From NCBI RefSeq assembly GCF_002865545.1, contig NZ_CP025543.1, positions 558,001-622,000 on the forward strand: 64,000 nt of DNA. Direction: 5' to 3'. The notes under the pieces were generated by a model. The model searched no databases. It was given only the letters and a program-made list of their open reading frames with translations, and was not told where the DNA came from. Below are positions 40,959 through 52,998 of this stretch, piece by piece. The stretch comes from Spiroplasma monobiae MQ-1. Lineage in GTDB: Bacteria > Bacillota_I > Bacilli_A > Mycoplasmatales > Mycoplasmataceae. A program made the position numbers and the translations under genes. The first letter of the stretch is position 1. Every line of letters begins with the position of its first letter.

Positions 40959-41696
40959 CTACTCATCTTCGTTTTTATTTTTTCTTTGAGCTTTTGCTTC
41001 AAGTTTTTGAAGTTTAGCTTCCCTTTTTGCTTCTTTCACTTGATCTCTTCAAGCTGTATACATATCAATAACTTTTTGAATTTGTCTTCCAACTCAAGCC
41101 AAAAACATACCGATTGTTCAAAAAATAATTATAGTTGCAAATACACATCCAACTCCATAGTATAAAAAGGCACTAACACCAGCAACTCTTTCGCCAAAAT
41201 CATCAGAAAAAGCTCCTCCGATCGCATTAAATGCTTGATTTGGAAGAAGTCCACCTCCATCCATATAAGTTAATATTCCTGGAATAAAAATAAACACTAC
41301 AGCAATACCTGAAAAATGTATAAATTTTGTTCAGTATAAATACTTTTCTTTTGGAACTTCTATATATTTATCACTTAGTTTTTCTTGAATAAATCAATTT
41401 GCAAAAGTAAAGTAAAGTACAGGTATTATTGGGATAATTGGGATATATCCAATAATTGTGGCTGCAAATATAAAACCTTGAGCAGAATTAGGTTCTTGTC
41501 TAGATTCTGCCAATAAAAATGATAAACCCTTAAATCAGTAGTAAAAACCACCTTGATTATGTGGAACTACATACGAAAAAGTTAGCATTACCATTTGAAA
41601 TGCAAATAAACAAGTTATGATAAACACCATTCAAAACATTTTATAAAGTCTTCTGTATGGTTTTAATCTTATTAAAAACTTACTAAATCTTTTCAT
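40959..41696 (-). CDS. Hypothetical membrane protein, 245 aa
   Basis: Four or five hydrophobic helices (about 20-45, 75-105, 125-150, 170-200) and a basic, coiled-coil-like C-terminus (EAKREAKLQKLEAKAQRK). AGCGATAAA upstream of ATG 41696. Immediately upstream of the large lipoprotein gene and on the same strand, so possibly one operon. No motif seen. Confidence 0.65.
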
Positions 41697-41814
41697 TTTA
41701 TCGCTCCATAGTAATATTTTAAATGAAAATAAGCTTTATAAATTACTAAAAAGTAAAAAATAGATTCTTTATTTTATTAAATTAAATAGTATTATTAATA
41801 AAGCGAGGTGTTTT

Positions 41815-42699
41815 ATGAATGTTTTGAAAGTAACTCCAAGGGGTTTTTGTCTTGGGGTTGTTAAATCTATTAAAATGGCAAAAGATGCAGTAAAAATGTA
41901 TCCAGATAAAAAGATATTTATGATTGGTCTTTTAGTTCATAACAAAATAATTGTAAATGAACTTGAAGAGTTGGGAATAACTGCAATTGACGATTGAAAG
42001 AAATCTCGTTTAGATATCATTACAACAATTCCTAAAGGAAGTGTTGTAATATTTTCAGCTCACGGAACTGATCCAAAGGTCATTAAAAAAGCTGAAGAAT
42101 TAGAATTAATTGTTGTTGATACTAAATGTGAATGAGTATTAGAAACAGAAGAAGTTATTGAAAAATATTTAAAATTAAGTTTTGATGTGATATTTATAGG
42201 TAAACACGATCACCCTGAAACTATTGCTCTAACTAGCTTGGATAAAAATAGAATTCACTTGGTAACAAATTTAGAAGAAGTAGATAATTTAAGTATAAAT
42301 AATTCAGATGTATTTATAACAAACCAAACAACTCTTTCAATAATAGATACAGAAGAAATTTATAAAAAAGTTAAGGAAAAATATCCTAATGTAGTTTATA
42401 AAAATGATATTTGTGAAGCAACATTAGTAAGACAGCAAGCGGTTTTAGCACTAGACCCTAATGAAGTAGATTTACTTTATGTTGTTGGTGATGAGAGAAG
42501 CAATAACACATTGAAACTAGTGGAATTAGCACAAAACAAGGGAATTAAATCTATTAGAATAAATAGGAAAGAAGAAATTGACTTAAAAGATTTGGAAAAT
42601 GTAAATACTGTTGCAGTTACAGCAGGAGCTTCAACATCAAGTATAATTCAAAATCAATTTATAAAATATTTAGAGGAATTAAAAAACGAAACTAAATAG
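41815..42699 (+). CDS. ispH: 4-hydroxy-3-methylbut-2-enyl diphosphate reductase (IspH/LytB)
   Basis: 294 residues. The three cluster-binding Cys are C12 (RGFCLGV), C105 (DTKCEW) and C200 (NDICEAT), with the conserved HGTDP and VTAGAST. Catalyses the last step of the non-mevalonate isoprenoid pathway, making IPP and DMAPP, using a [4Fe-4S] cluster. Other pathway genes are not in this window. ATG preceded by AGCGAGGTGTTTT. Plus-strand singleton, convergent with the next gene over a shared terminator. Confidence 0.9.
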
Positions 42700-42714
42700 T
42701 TTCGTTTTCTTTTT
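42687..42714. terminator. Bidirectional terminator between ispH and 42692 gene
   Basis: AACGAAACT/AGTTTCGTT stem with T-run on both sides; both stop codons lie within the stem-loop. Confidence 0.85.
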
Positions 42715-43024
42715 CTTTATTTTTTTTATAAATTGTTTTTGATATTAGAAATAAAACTCCAGAAGGAATATTCAATGTAACAAAAGACGCCACTATTGAT
42801 AAATTAGAAACACATTTATTATTTAAAAATCTTGAAATAGAAATAATAAGTCCAATTATTTCTACCGATAATACATAAACAGTTGTATTACTTACAGATG
42901 TAAGGGTTATCACCTCTACATTATGCTCATTTATAAAAATAGTTACCAAACCAGATATAGCAAAAACTATATAAATTGCTTTGATGATTATTCCTGCTAA
43001 AAAATATTTCTTGTATTTTTGCAT
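42692..43024 (-). CDS. Hypothetical membrane protein, 110 aa
   Basis: Three predicted helices (about 8-30, 40-65, 75-98), with Lys-rich N- and C-termini. Overlaps the end of ispH convergently by a shared hairpin. 17 nt downstream of the Nif3-like gene, so probably last gene of the unit from rpoD onward. Function unknown. Confidence 0.6.
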   Translation of the reverse strand: MQKYKKYFLAGIIIKAIYIVFAISGLVTIFINEHNVEVITLTSVSNTTVYVLSVEIIGLIISISRFLNNKCVSNLSIVASFVTLNIPSGVLFLISKTIYKKNKEKENETI

Positions 43025-43041
43025 AAAATAAACTTAACCCA

Positions 43042-43836
43042 TTAAAGAATTACAAAAGTATTTTTAATATCATATGCACTAACTTTTAATTCGTTTCCAA
43101 AAGTTTTTAATAATTTATTTTCTAAATCATCTATAAAATGGTTCTCCATGTAATGACCCAAAGTTAACATATCAACATTATTCTGATCAGCATATAATCA
43201 TTCATTTCATTTAGCTTCTCCTGTTACAAAAAAAGTATTTTGTAACTGCAAATCCATCATTGTTGATGCTCCACTTCCGGGAGTTAAATAAAATCTATCT
43301 ATTGCTTTTTCTAAATCAGAGTTTCTAGTCAATAGTGATTGTTGCTTTCCAAAAATAAATTTAAGTTTGTCAACAGCTTCTCTTAAAGTTACAGATCTCA
43401 ACAATTTAATTTTATACCCTTCATTAAAGCTACCAACCTTATCAACACTTTTAACATTTAATTGCATTTCAATTAAATCAATAATATTTTGCTTTTCACT
43501 GTTGTCATAGTTTGTGTGTATGGAAAATATTTGTATTTCATTTTCAATACATAAATCATAAATTTCTTTTTTTGCCAAGTTTTTCATCTCTTCTTCTAAA
43601 TCAGAAAAAAGAAATGGGTGTCTACTTATAATAAAGTTAGACTTATTTTCAATTGCATAGTGTACAACTTCTCTAGTTACATCAAGACAGACAACAACGT
43701 GTTCTACCTCATCTTGACTTTCTAAGTTGTAAACTTCTTCAATTTGTAAACCAACTTTATCTCATTCAGCTGCATTTTTTTGTGGAAATACATCATTTAG
43801 ATAGTTGATTAAAGCGTTAGCTTTTATTTTATTCAT
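43042..43836 (-). CDS. Nif3-like dinuclear metal centre protein
   Basis: 264 residues. AAEWDKVGLQIE at the N-terminus, VVCLDVTREV and ISRHPFLF (metal His), then C-terminal FVTGEAKW and LGHYMENH, the second metal-binding group of the YqfO/Nif3 family, in which two metals are held by His, Asp and Glu. The biochemical role is unknown; in Firmicutes the gene habitually follows trmK, as here, with an 8-nt overlap. Confidence 0.88.
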
Positions 43837-44524
43837 TAATTAGATTTCTCCTTTTTAAAAGTTTACTAATTTCTTTTTTTCTTTTCAAAGTTTGCTTATA
43901 GTTTTTATCCTTTTTAGGAATTTGTTGTAGCAATTTGAAAAGTTTCTCTTCTTCTTCTAGTCACTTTTGTAAGAATAGTTTATTTTTTTCATCTTTAATT
44001 AGTAATGGCCCAAATAAAATATCATTTCTGTTTTTTATTTTGGTTCCTGCAAATTTATTTATTTTGATGATTTCATAAATAATTTTGTTGTCTTCTACGA
44101 TAATTTCTTTTTCTACAAAGTATTTTTTGTCCTTTGTTCATTTTCTGATTGGTTCTAAACTTGTATTTGAAGCTATTATATAAGAATAAATATTTTCATT
44201 ATCTTTCTTTAATATGTCTAAAATAGAAGTTGATCCCATTCCTGCAATGATACAAGAATCAAGTTTAATTTTATTCGGTATCGTTCATTCAATACCATCT
44301 GCCAATATTGTTTCAACTTTATCTGCAACACCAAATGATGCAAGATTATTTTTTGCAACATTAAGTGGTCCTAATGCCACATCAGTTGCATATATTTTTT
44401 TTGCTTTTCCGTCTTTAGCTAAATAAATTGGAAGGTAAGCATGATCTGTTCCAATATCTGCAACAACTTCACCTTCTGTTATTAAACTTGCTAAAGAAAA
44501 TAAGCGCGGGGTTAAAAAACTCAA
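43829..44524 (-). CDS. trmK: tRNA (adenine(22)-N(1))-methyltransferase TrmK
   Basis: 231 residues. VADIGTDHAYLPIYL is the SAM-binding motif and IAGMGSTSI the conserved catalytic-side loop typical of TrmK/YqfN. Start is the TTG at 44524 because AAAGG lies 5 nt upstream inside the end of rpoD. Methylates A22 of tRNA. Translation is coupled to rpoD (1-nt gap) and to the Nif3-like gene (8-nt overlap). Confidence 0.88.
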
Positions 44525-44525
44525 A

Positions 44526-45920
44526 TTAACCTTTAAAGAAATCTCTTAAAGCTTTTGCTTTAGGATTTGATGCAGATGGCTTGAATTTTCTAATTGTCTT
44601 AGCCTCAATTTGTCTAATTCTTTCTCTTGTAACTTTTAATTCTTTACCAACTTCTTCTAAAGTTTTTGGTGAATCATATTTAGAAAGATGTAATTGAATC
44701 ATAGGGTTTTTATATTTTTGAATTTTTTCAATTGATGTATCATAGTGAATATCTAAATCAGCAACTGCTTGTTTTAATTCTTCATAACTATCATCATCAC
44801 ACTCTTGTGCAAGTCTTACTAAAGTTCTTAGTTTAGTTGGTAAGATACCAAATCTCATTCTAACAACTTTTTCTTCTCTTGGAGCAAGTATGTCAGAGAA
44901 AACTTCATCGATAACTTCTCTTAAAGCCTCTTTTTCAGCATATTCATCTGGAGATGAAATATCTTTATCTTCAACAAAATCTCCGAAATGAGTATCATCT
45001 TCATCACCAAATGGTTTTTCTAAACTAACTGGTTCAATTGACAATTTTTTGATTTCAATAACTTTTTGTGGAGTAATTCCTTTTCCAAAAGTTTTTGCAA
45101 TTTCTTTTGAAGTAGGTTCTCTACCCAACTCTTGAGTTAATTGTCTTTCAATTCTTGTAAGTTTGTTAATTGTTTCAACCATATGAACCGGAATACGAAT
45201 TGTTCTTGCTTGGTCAGCAATAGCTCTTGTTATAGCTTGGCGAATTCATCATGTAGCATAAGTTGAAAATTTAAATCCTTTTTTGTAATCAAATTTATCA
45301 ACAGCTTTCATTAAACCAATGTTTCCTTCTTCAATTAAATCTGCAAAATCCAATCCCCTGTTTAAATGCTTTCTAGCAACAGAAATAACAAGTTTTAAGT
45401 TAGAAGTAATTAATTTATCTCTACCTTCTTTTGCAATTTCTGGATCTGAATCTTCTAACATTTTTGCATATTCAACTTCTTCATCTTTAGTTAAGATTTT
45501 TGATGAACCAATTTGGTTAAAGTAAGATTTAATAATATCTTGAATTTTTGTTTCATTACTAATTCCACCAACTCTATATTTAACTGGTGTGTTGTTTTCG
45601 TTAGCTTTTTTTAAATCTTTTCTTTCTTTATCTCTTTTTCTGAATTCACCTTCAAGTTCATCAGCATCATCATCGTTTTCTTCATCTTCATCTTCGTCTT
45701 CATCTTCATCTTCGATAAAGTCATCAGTAAAGTTAACTTCTCTTTTTGCAAGTTCATCAAATAGTATGTTAATTTCTTCCTCATCAATATCTTGGAATTT
45801 CTTGAAAATAACTTCTTGAATTTCTTCTTGAGCTATTTCGTTATCGTTTTTATCTAAATAATTTCAAAGGTATTCTTTGAATTCTTCCATTGTTTCAAAT
45901 TTTTTTAAATTTAATGCCAT
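44526..45920 (-). CDS. rpoD: RNA polymerase sigma factor RpoD
   Basis: 464 residues. Region 1.1-like N-terminus with an Asp/Glu-run, then regions 2 to 4: [20 protein letters not shown]-type region 2, [20 protein letters not shown] with -10 recognition, and [16 protein letters not shown] for -35 recognition. The acidic run of about 20 residues near position 70-90 is encoded by GATGAA-type trinucleotides. ATG preceded by AAAGGAGAAAAC inside dnaG; the two overlap by 1 nt (TAATG). Primary sigma factor. Confidence 0.95.
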
Positions 45921-47866
45921 TATTGTTTTCTCCTTTTTTCGTAAATTTTGTTTCTATCTTTTAATAGTTCTTCGATTTGTTCAGCATAATGAATTTTTAA
46001 TTCATTATCTTCAATAGAATTCATTTTCTCGTTATAAGTTCTAATTTCATCTTCTATTTTATAAAGTTCAATTATATTGAAGCAGTCTTCCATACCTTTT
46101 GAAGTTAATCTATTTTCTATAGAAGAAAAATGTCTATTGTTTATATCAAATATATATTCACAGTAAGCTTCATTTATTTCTCTAATATCATTTGCAATTT
46201 GTTCTCAATTGTTACCAACATATTTTTTTGTTTCATATTGTTCTATAACAAAATTAATTATTCTTTTTACTCCAACACTTTCAACTTGATTTATTCTTTT
46301 TTTCATTTCTTCTAATAAAGAATCATTTTCTAATATTGTTCATACAAGTGCTGCTTCTGCAAAATGTCTTGCACCTTCTATTTTATATTTTGGTTTTGGT
46401 GCTATAGTATTTTTATTAACTGTTTCAAAAATTTCTTCTGGAAAATCCATATCCTGATTTTCTGGTTCAACAAACGAATTCATCATTCTATTAATATAAT
46501 CTTCGCTCATTTCATAATCTGGATTATTATTTTGAACTACACTTTTTTCTTGATGATTAACTTCAATAATTTTTACATTGCTTTTTGAGCTATTAAAATT
46601 ATTTTTAATTGTTGCTCTTTCGAGTTTTGTAATTTCAGATAAGTTCATAATTATTGAATCAATTATGCTTTCGTTTCTTTCATATTTCAAAATTGAAATA
46701 ACTTTTTCAACAAACTCACTTACCTTAATTGAATTTTTTGCATCTAGCTCTTTTGAAAAATATCTAACTGCAAAATCTGCTGGGTGAATTGAATTTTCAA
46801 TCATTTGATTAATTAAATTCTTTTCACCCGCTTTTACTAATTCATCAGGATCTTTTCCAGATTGGTTCTCAATAATTGTTACATCAATATTCTTTCCTAA
46901 TAGAAATTGAGAAATCTTTAATGCAGCATTAACTCCCGCTTTATCTCCATCAAGAAATAATTTATATCTTTTAGCAACTCTTGAGAAAAGTTTTGTATGA
47001 TAATCACTCATACTTGTTCCCATGATAGCTACAGTATTCTTTATATCAATTGATTCTAAACTTATTACATCCATAAAGCCTTCTAGAATTATAATTTCAT
47101 TTTTAATTCTAGCTTCTTTTTTTGCATGATCAAAGTTATATGCAAGTTGAGATTTTTTAAATATTAAATTCTCACTACTATTTTTATATTTAGGGGAATC
47201 TTTCTCATCAATAATTCTTCCTGAAAATCCAATTATATTTCCTTCTTCATCAGTTATTGGAAATATTAATCTATTTTCAAATGCACAATTGTAATCAACA
47301 CCGCTTTTATAAACTATACCTGACTCAAAAATATTTTCTTTTGAAAAACCAAGTTTTGTTAGATAATCAAACACTTTTACTTTATTTGGACAAAAACCAA
47401 TTTTAAATCTTTTGATTTCGTTTTCACTTATTTTTCTTGTTTTCAGATATTCTCTTGCCTTAACAGAAAGAGAAGATATTAATAGACCATTAAAAAATTC
47501 TGCACAAGCTTTATTTATTTCAAACAAAATACTTTCTTTAGAATTATATTTTGGTTTTTCTTCAAAGTTCTTTAAACCATCAATTTCAATTTTTAAATCT
47601 TTTGCAATTAGCGATAGCGCTTTAAAGAAAGTAATATTGTTAAACTCTTGTACAAATGTAATAACATTTCCACCTGTTCCACAAACAAAACATTTAAATA
47701 TTTTTTTGTCTGGAGAAACATTCATCGAAGGGTCTGAATCATCATGGAAAGGACAAACAGAAACGTAGTTTCTACCTTTTTTTTGAAGATCAATATACTT
47801 GCCAATAACATCAACGATGTTGGCTTTACTTAAAACTAAATCAATTTGTTGTTGTGAGATTGCCAA
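45920..47866 (-). CDS. dnaG: DNA primase
   Basis: 648 residues. CPFHDDSDPS...KCFVCG is the CHC2 zinc finger at about 39-64; the TOPRIM core includes EGFMDVISL and DGDKAGVNAA; a C-terminal helicase-interaction region follows. Makes RNA primers for replication. Several TGA(Trp) codons lie in the last 140 residues and the stop (TAA) overlaps the rpoD start. Classic order glyS-dnaG-rpoD. Confidence 0.95.
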
Positions 47867-47882
47867 GTTTATACCTCCTTAC

Positions 47883-49250
47883 TTAAATTAGTTTTGTTAA
47901 TAAATATTCTCTAAGTTTTGATATTTCAATTCTTTCTTGATCCATTGTATCTCTATTTCTTACAGTTACACATCTATCACTTTCAGTATCAAAATCAACA
48001 GTAACGCAGAAAGGTGTTCCAATTGCATCTTGTCTTCTGTAACGTTTACCAATATTTCCTGTTTCATCAAAAGTTGCATCAAAGTCTAACAACAATTCTT
48101 TGTAAAGTTCATTAGCCTTTTCTTTTTGTTGTTTTTGTAATGGCATAACAGCAACTGAATAAGGTGCAAGTTTGTAAGGTAACTTCATTACAACTCTTTC
48201 ACCATTATCTAATTGTTCTTCTACATAACTTTGACAGAATATTGCCAACAACAATCTTTCAACTCCAACACTTGGTTCAATAACGTGAGCTAAGTATTTT
48301 TCATTTGTTTCAGGATCTAAATAAGTTAGGTCCTGACCTGAGTGATTTTGATGCTGAGTTAAATCAAAATCACTTCTATGAGCAATTCCTCACAATTCTC
48401 CTCTTCCAAATGGGAATTCAAATTCTATATCCACAGTTCTTTTCGCATAATGTGCAAGTTCATCTGCTTCATGCTCTCTTATTGAATAATTTTTTGTATC
48501 AATAAGTGCAATTTTTTCCAAAAAGAATTTAACTTTATCTAATCAGTATTCAAATCAATCATTTGAATCATTTGGAGAAAAGAAGAACTCTAATTCCATT
48601 TGTTCAAACTCTCTTGTTCTAAAAATGAAGTTACCTGGAGTAATTTCATTTCTAAATGATTTCCCAATTTGACCAATTCCGAAAGGTAGTTTTTTTCTTA
48701 AAGCTCTTTGTGAATTTTTATATTGAACAAAAATACCTTGAGCTGTTTCTGGTCTTAAATAAACAGTTGAAGCTTCATCTTCAACAACACCTTGATTTGT
48801 TTTGAACATTAAAGTAAATTGTCTAATGTTTGTAAAGTCATTTGCATCACATTTAGGACAATTGATGGCATTTTCCTTAATAAATTTTTCAATTTCTTCA
48901 TTAGATCAACCACCAACATTCATGTCAGCAAATTTTTCTTCAACTAATTTATCAGCTCTAAAGCGTGATTTACACTTTTTACAGTCAATTAAAGGATCAT
49001 TAAAGTTTCCTAAATGACCAGAAGCTTGTCACACTTTTGGATTTAATATAATTGATGAGTCCAATCCAATGTTATATTCATTTCTTCTAACAAAGAAGTC
49101 TCATCATAATTTTTTTAATTTGTTTTTAACTTCAGCACCTAATGGACCATAATCTCACGAATTAGCAAGTCCACCATATATTTCTGAACCTTGAAATACA
49201 AATCCTTGTGATTTCAAGTGAGAAATTAGTTTTTCTATTTCTACTTTCAT
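47883..49250 (-). CDS. glyS: Glycyl-tRNA synthetase, alpha2 type
   Basis: 455 residues. [11 protein letters not shown] and [25 protein letters not shown] are class II motif 2-type sequences; a CKKC...CPKC insertion near residues 91-135 looks like a zinc ribbon. Charges tRNA(Gly). Found in Firmicutes of this type in eukaryote-like homodimeric form. ATG 49250 preceded by CTAGGAGAAAACT. A terminator-like hairpin lies only 14-43 nt upstream, between recO and glyS. Confidence 0.95.
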
Positions 49251-49263
49251 AGTTTTCTCCTAG

Positions 49264-49293
49264 CAATAAAAAATGCAAACTTTTAGTTTGCAT
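49264..49293 (-). terminator. Terminator or attenuator just upstream of glyS
   Basis: ATGCAAAC/GTTTGCAT stem, TTTTA loop, then TTTTTTATT on the minus strand. It ends 13 nt before the glyS ATG region, so it could end the recO transcript with glyS having its own promoter, or attenuate glyS. No T-box sequence is visible. Confidence 0.6.
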
Positions 49294-49353
49294 ATATCGA
49301 GATACTTAGCGATTTTCCTACATTAGTTGGGTGTTGTCAATACACTATAAGTG

Positions 49354-50136
49354 TTATTTATATTTTTCAGATTCTTTTTCGTTTACACTTAGAGCTACTG
49401 TGTCTTTTAAGAGATTGATCGGGCCCATATAAAAACCTAATGTGTTTTCAAAGTGGTCCACAACAATGTTGTGTAGCACTATTAAATCAGTATAATGGTA
49501 TTTTTGCTCAACACTAAAATAAATTGTCTTTCTATTAATGTTAGTAAAAACTTTAATAAAAGACTCTGGTTGAGGCTTTTCTCCTGGTCATAAACATCTT
49601 GCACATAATAATCCGTTTTCTGTATACTCAAATCTAACAATAGGAAATGTTGATTTTTTGCACCTTACACAACCCTTTATTCTAAAAGGTTGAATTGTTT
49701 CTTGAATTAAATAAACCAAGAAAAACAAATAATTAAGAAATGCATTTCTATTGTCATTTATATTTTCTAGACAGAATGTAAGCATTTTAAAAATTTTGTA
49801 ATTATTACTACTAATTTGTTCTATTTGATCTAAAACCTTAAACATTATTGAGCCATAAACATAGTTGTTGTAGTTTTGAGCTATTTTAAAGTATTCTTTT
49901 TTAATAACTCCTGTTTTCAACTTGCTTAACTTATCTTCTCTTCTTGCTTTAAAAATTTCAAAGTCACTTAAAGTGAATGTTTGAATTGAATACTTATTTT
50001 TTGAATTTGATTTATTAACCCCAGGAGCTATAAAAGATGTTTTACCAAATTGTTTGCTAAATACTTTGACGATTTTTGCATAATCGTCAAAATCAGTTGA
50101 TTCCATAACTACAGCATTTATTTTTGTTGCTCCCAT
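49354..50136 (-). CDS. recO: DNA repair protein RecO
   Basis: 260 residues. N-terminal OB fold (MGATKINAVVMES, TDFDDYAKIV) and C-terminal zinc finger CVRC...CARC at about 155-183. Loads RecA in the RecF pathway. AGGTGAAATAA precedes the ATG, which lies 10 nt after the era stop. Confidence 0.9.
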
Positions 50137-50145
50137 TTATTTCAC

Positions 50146-51048
50146 CTAATAACTATCTTTATCGTATCCTAATTGTTTAATTAATGAAGCAGATTGTCTT
50201 CATTTTTCTTTTGTTTTTACAAATAATTCTAAGTAGAATTTTTTGTCAAATAAAGCTTCTAATTTTTCTCTTGAATGAATTCCAATAGATTTAATTTTAG
50301 CTCCTTTATTTCCAATAATAATACCTTTTTGGCTTTGTCTTTCACAAATAATTGAAGCTATAACTTTAATAATATCTTTTTTCTCTTCAAATTTATCAAT
50401 TAAGATTGCAACTGAGTGAGGTATTTCTTGTTCTGTTTGTAGAAGTATTTCTTCACGAATAACTTCTCTTATCAAGAAGCGTTCAGGTTGATCTGTAAAA
50501 GTGTCATCTGGATAAAACTTAATACCAGTTTCTGGCAATTTTCCTTTGATCTCATCTAAAAGTTCTTGAAGATTATTTCCCATCGTAGAAGAAATGGTTA
50601 AGACTTTTTCAAACTTAAAGTCTTGTTGTTTTCATTCTTTTATTTTTGTTTCAAGTCTATCTGTTTTTACCAAATCACTTTTAGTAATAACCAAAAATAC
50701 AGGTACATCCCTTTCTTTTAAAGCATTTAAGATAAATTTATCGTTATCTCCAATGAACTCATCTGCTGGGGCTAAGAATAATATTATATCGACACCTTTT
50801 GTAGATGATAATGCAACTTTATTCATGAATCTTCCTAATTCATGTTGCGCTTTGTGAACTCCGGGAGTATCAACAAAAATATATTGAGCATCATCTTGAG
50901 TCAATATTCCATTTATTCTGTTTCTAGTTGTTTGTGCTTTATCAGTTACAATAGAAACTTTCTTTTTAAGTAAGGTATTTAATAATGTAGATTTACCTAC
51001 ATTAGGTCTTCCAATAATACTTACAAATCCTGATCTAATTTTTTCCAA
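50146..51048 (-). CDS. era: GTPase Era
   Basis: 300 residues. GRPNVGKSTLLN (G1), DTPGVH (G3), TKSDL (G4), ISSTMG (G5) and a C-terminal KH domain with GIIIGNKGAKIKSIG, which binds 16S rRNA. Assists 30S subunit assembly. AGGAGAAAAG precedes the ATG; overlaps none of the neighbours. Confidence 0.95.
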
Positions 51049-51060
51049 TTTTCTTTTCTC

Positions 51061-52209
51061 CTAAATAGTATCTTCTGATTCTTTTATTTTTTCTTCACTA
51101 TCTCTATCTTCTAGATATTGTTCAAATTCGTCATTTGATTCAAACATATTTAATACAACAGCTTTTATTTCCTCTTTATCTTTTATTGTTCAAGTATAGC
51201 GAATTGCCGAATTTAAAGACAGTATTCAAGGTATTAGCATAATTACATATAAGTAAAAGTATCAAAGTTTTGGTTGTCATGCTACATTTTGTACCATATA
51301 AAGTCCATAAGCAATGAAACCAAATAAAAATGCTTGGTTTACTCAATAAAAGATTAAGCTTCAATTGTTATAAGGAACAACATATGCAGATAAAAATATT
51401 ATATATCCCGCAACAAGTATTACATATTTTGCTGCATTAAAATCTGTTCTTGCAAATATATCCATAATATGAAACACACTTGCAGTTAATATTAAAAATC
51501 ATCCCGTTGAAATCATTAATTTTCTTGCTTTAATTTCGCCAGTTGTAACTCAAGTTTTAAAAATAAATCCATTTTCTCTATCTTCTGTTTTTCTATAACG
51601 ATCAACTCTCATCCATTCTCTATTTCACATATTAACATCATAAAAAATTGATTTTAATGGTAAGTAAGAAAATACTGCAACAACAATTGCAAATATTCAT
51701 ATTCATTGAGTTCTTAGAACCTCTAACATTTGACCAATATTTTCAAATTTATGTAATAATCCAACTCAATCTAAGACAAACAAGAAACTACCATAGAGTA
51801 ACGCCTCTGATATATATAAAGTATTAAAGATTGCCGTGAATATTGTTGTGCCCTTGGACATTGTCATGTTTAACATAACAATTAAAACCGCAGACATTAT
51901 AAATACGTGGTAGATTTGGATTGAAAGAAATGTATTCAAAACATTTATTTGATCTTGATACAATCAAATCCACTCTTCTCCAACCCAACCTGAACCACTG
52001 TTCATATGATTTTGAACCATAATTCTTGCATAAAGAAAAAATGCTATTCAAATAGCTTGGATTGGCATTGTGTAAACAACTTTACAACAAGCTCTTAATC
52101 TTGAAAGATAATCTCCTTCTGATACCATTTTTACATGTTGAGATTTTAAAAATCTTCTTGTAAAAATTTCTCCAAGTTTACCTTTTATAAGTAAATTTGT
52201 CTTCCTCAT
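51061..52209 (-). CDS. Polytopic membrane protein, 382 aa
   Basis: Not recognised. About eight hydrophobic segments rich in Trp, many encoded by TGA; cytoplasmic ends are charged (KEIKAVVLNMFESNDEFEQYLEDRD at the C-terminus as parts of 20 or fewer). AGAGGTGGTGAAAACA precedes the ATG. First of four accessory genes between era and cdd; the second is also a membrane protein on the same strand 28 nt away. Confidence 0.65.
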
Positions 52210-52237
52210 TGTTTTCACCACCTCTTTTTTAAATAAA

Positions 52238-52933
52238 TTAAGCTCTAAAGAATATATTTATAAGTATTAAAAAAAATCCAGATACTTGCACAGCACAAGA
52301 TATTCAATAGATTATTTTATAATCTTTTCAAACCTTCTCTTTTTTTGTTAAATTAATTTGCCTAACTTCATCATTAATAACAACTTTTACCTTTTTAAAT
52401 TCCATTCATTTAGTTAGAACAGAAATTCCAGCTGCACAAATGAATAAAACTCAAATAGACACGAACCCGCTATCTGGTTTTGATGCAGAAGCTTGCATAT
52501 CAAATAATCAAACCAAAAAGTCTGCATATGACCCACCAAATATTACAATTAAAGTTAAAATTCAAACTCACATTTGTAATCAAGCCTTTTTTAAAACAGC
52601 TGAATGAATGTGCTTTTTTGCAAATAATTCATTAAAATACCAAACAACTTCTCTAGAATTATATTCCATAGCACCTCTAAATATAGTTTTTGCATAATCT
52701 ATATCTGAATAAAGTTTTCTTTTGTTAACACCAGTTAATTTTGATAATTTCAAATCGTATTTAAGTTTTTCAAACAACTTCTCTCCATCAACTCTAGTAT
52801 GTAATCTTTGATTTAAAACTTTTCTTTGAATACTTGAAAATATCAAAGGAGAGAATATGATAATTGCTAAACCGATAGCTGCAAGAACATCAGTTACAAT
52901 AGTTTTTACACTTATTATTTCACTGTAAAGCAT
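52238..52933 (-). CDS. Membrane protein, 231 aa
   Basis: About four hydrophobic helices (near 15-35, 115-135, 150-170, 205-225) with an Arg/Lys-rich cytosolic region between the first and the second. GAGGAGAATAAAG precedes the ATG. Encoded with the 382-residue membrane protein; a terminator on the other side separates the two from the next pair. Function unknown. Confidence 0.6.
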
Positions 52934-52967
52934 CTTTATTCTCCTCTTAATCTATAAAATTATATAA

Positions 52968-52998
52968 AAAAACTAGGCAAAAACCTAGTTTTGTTACA
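52968..52998 (-). terminator. Intrinsic terminator of the 52994 gene
   Basis: AAACTAGG/CCTAGTTT stem, T-run on the minus strand. Confidence 0.8.

Noticed and set aside
45589-45819. Ser-rich plus-strand ORF
   Set aside because: Antisense of the acidic GATGAA repeats of rpoD.
49251-49353. T-box leader before glyS
   Set aside because: A terminator-like hairpin is present, but no specifier loop or the T-box GGUGGNACCGCG sequence is visible.
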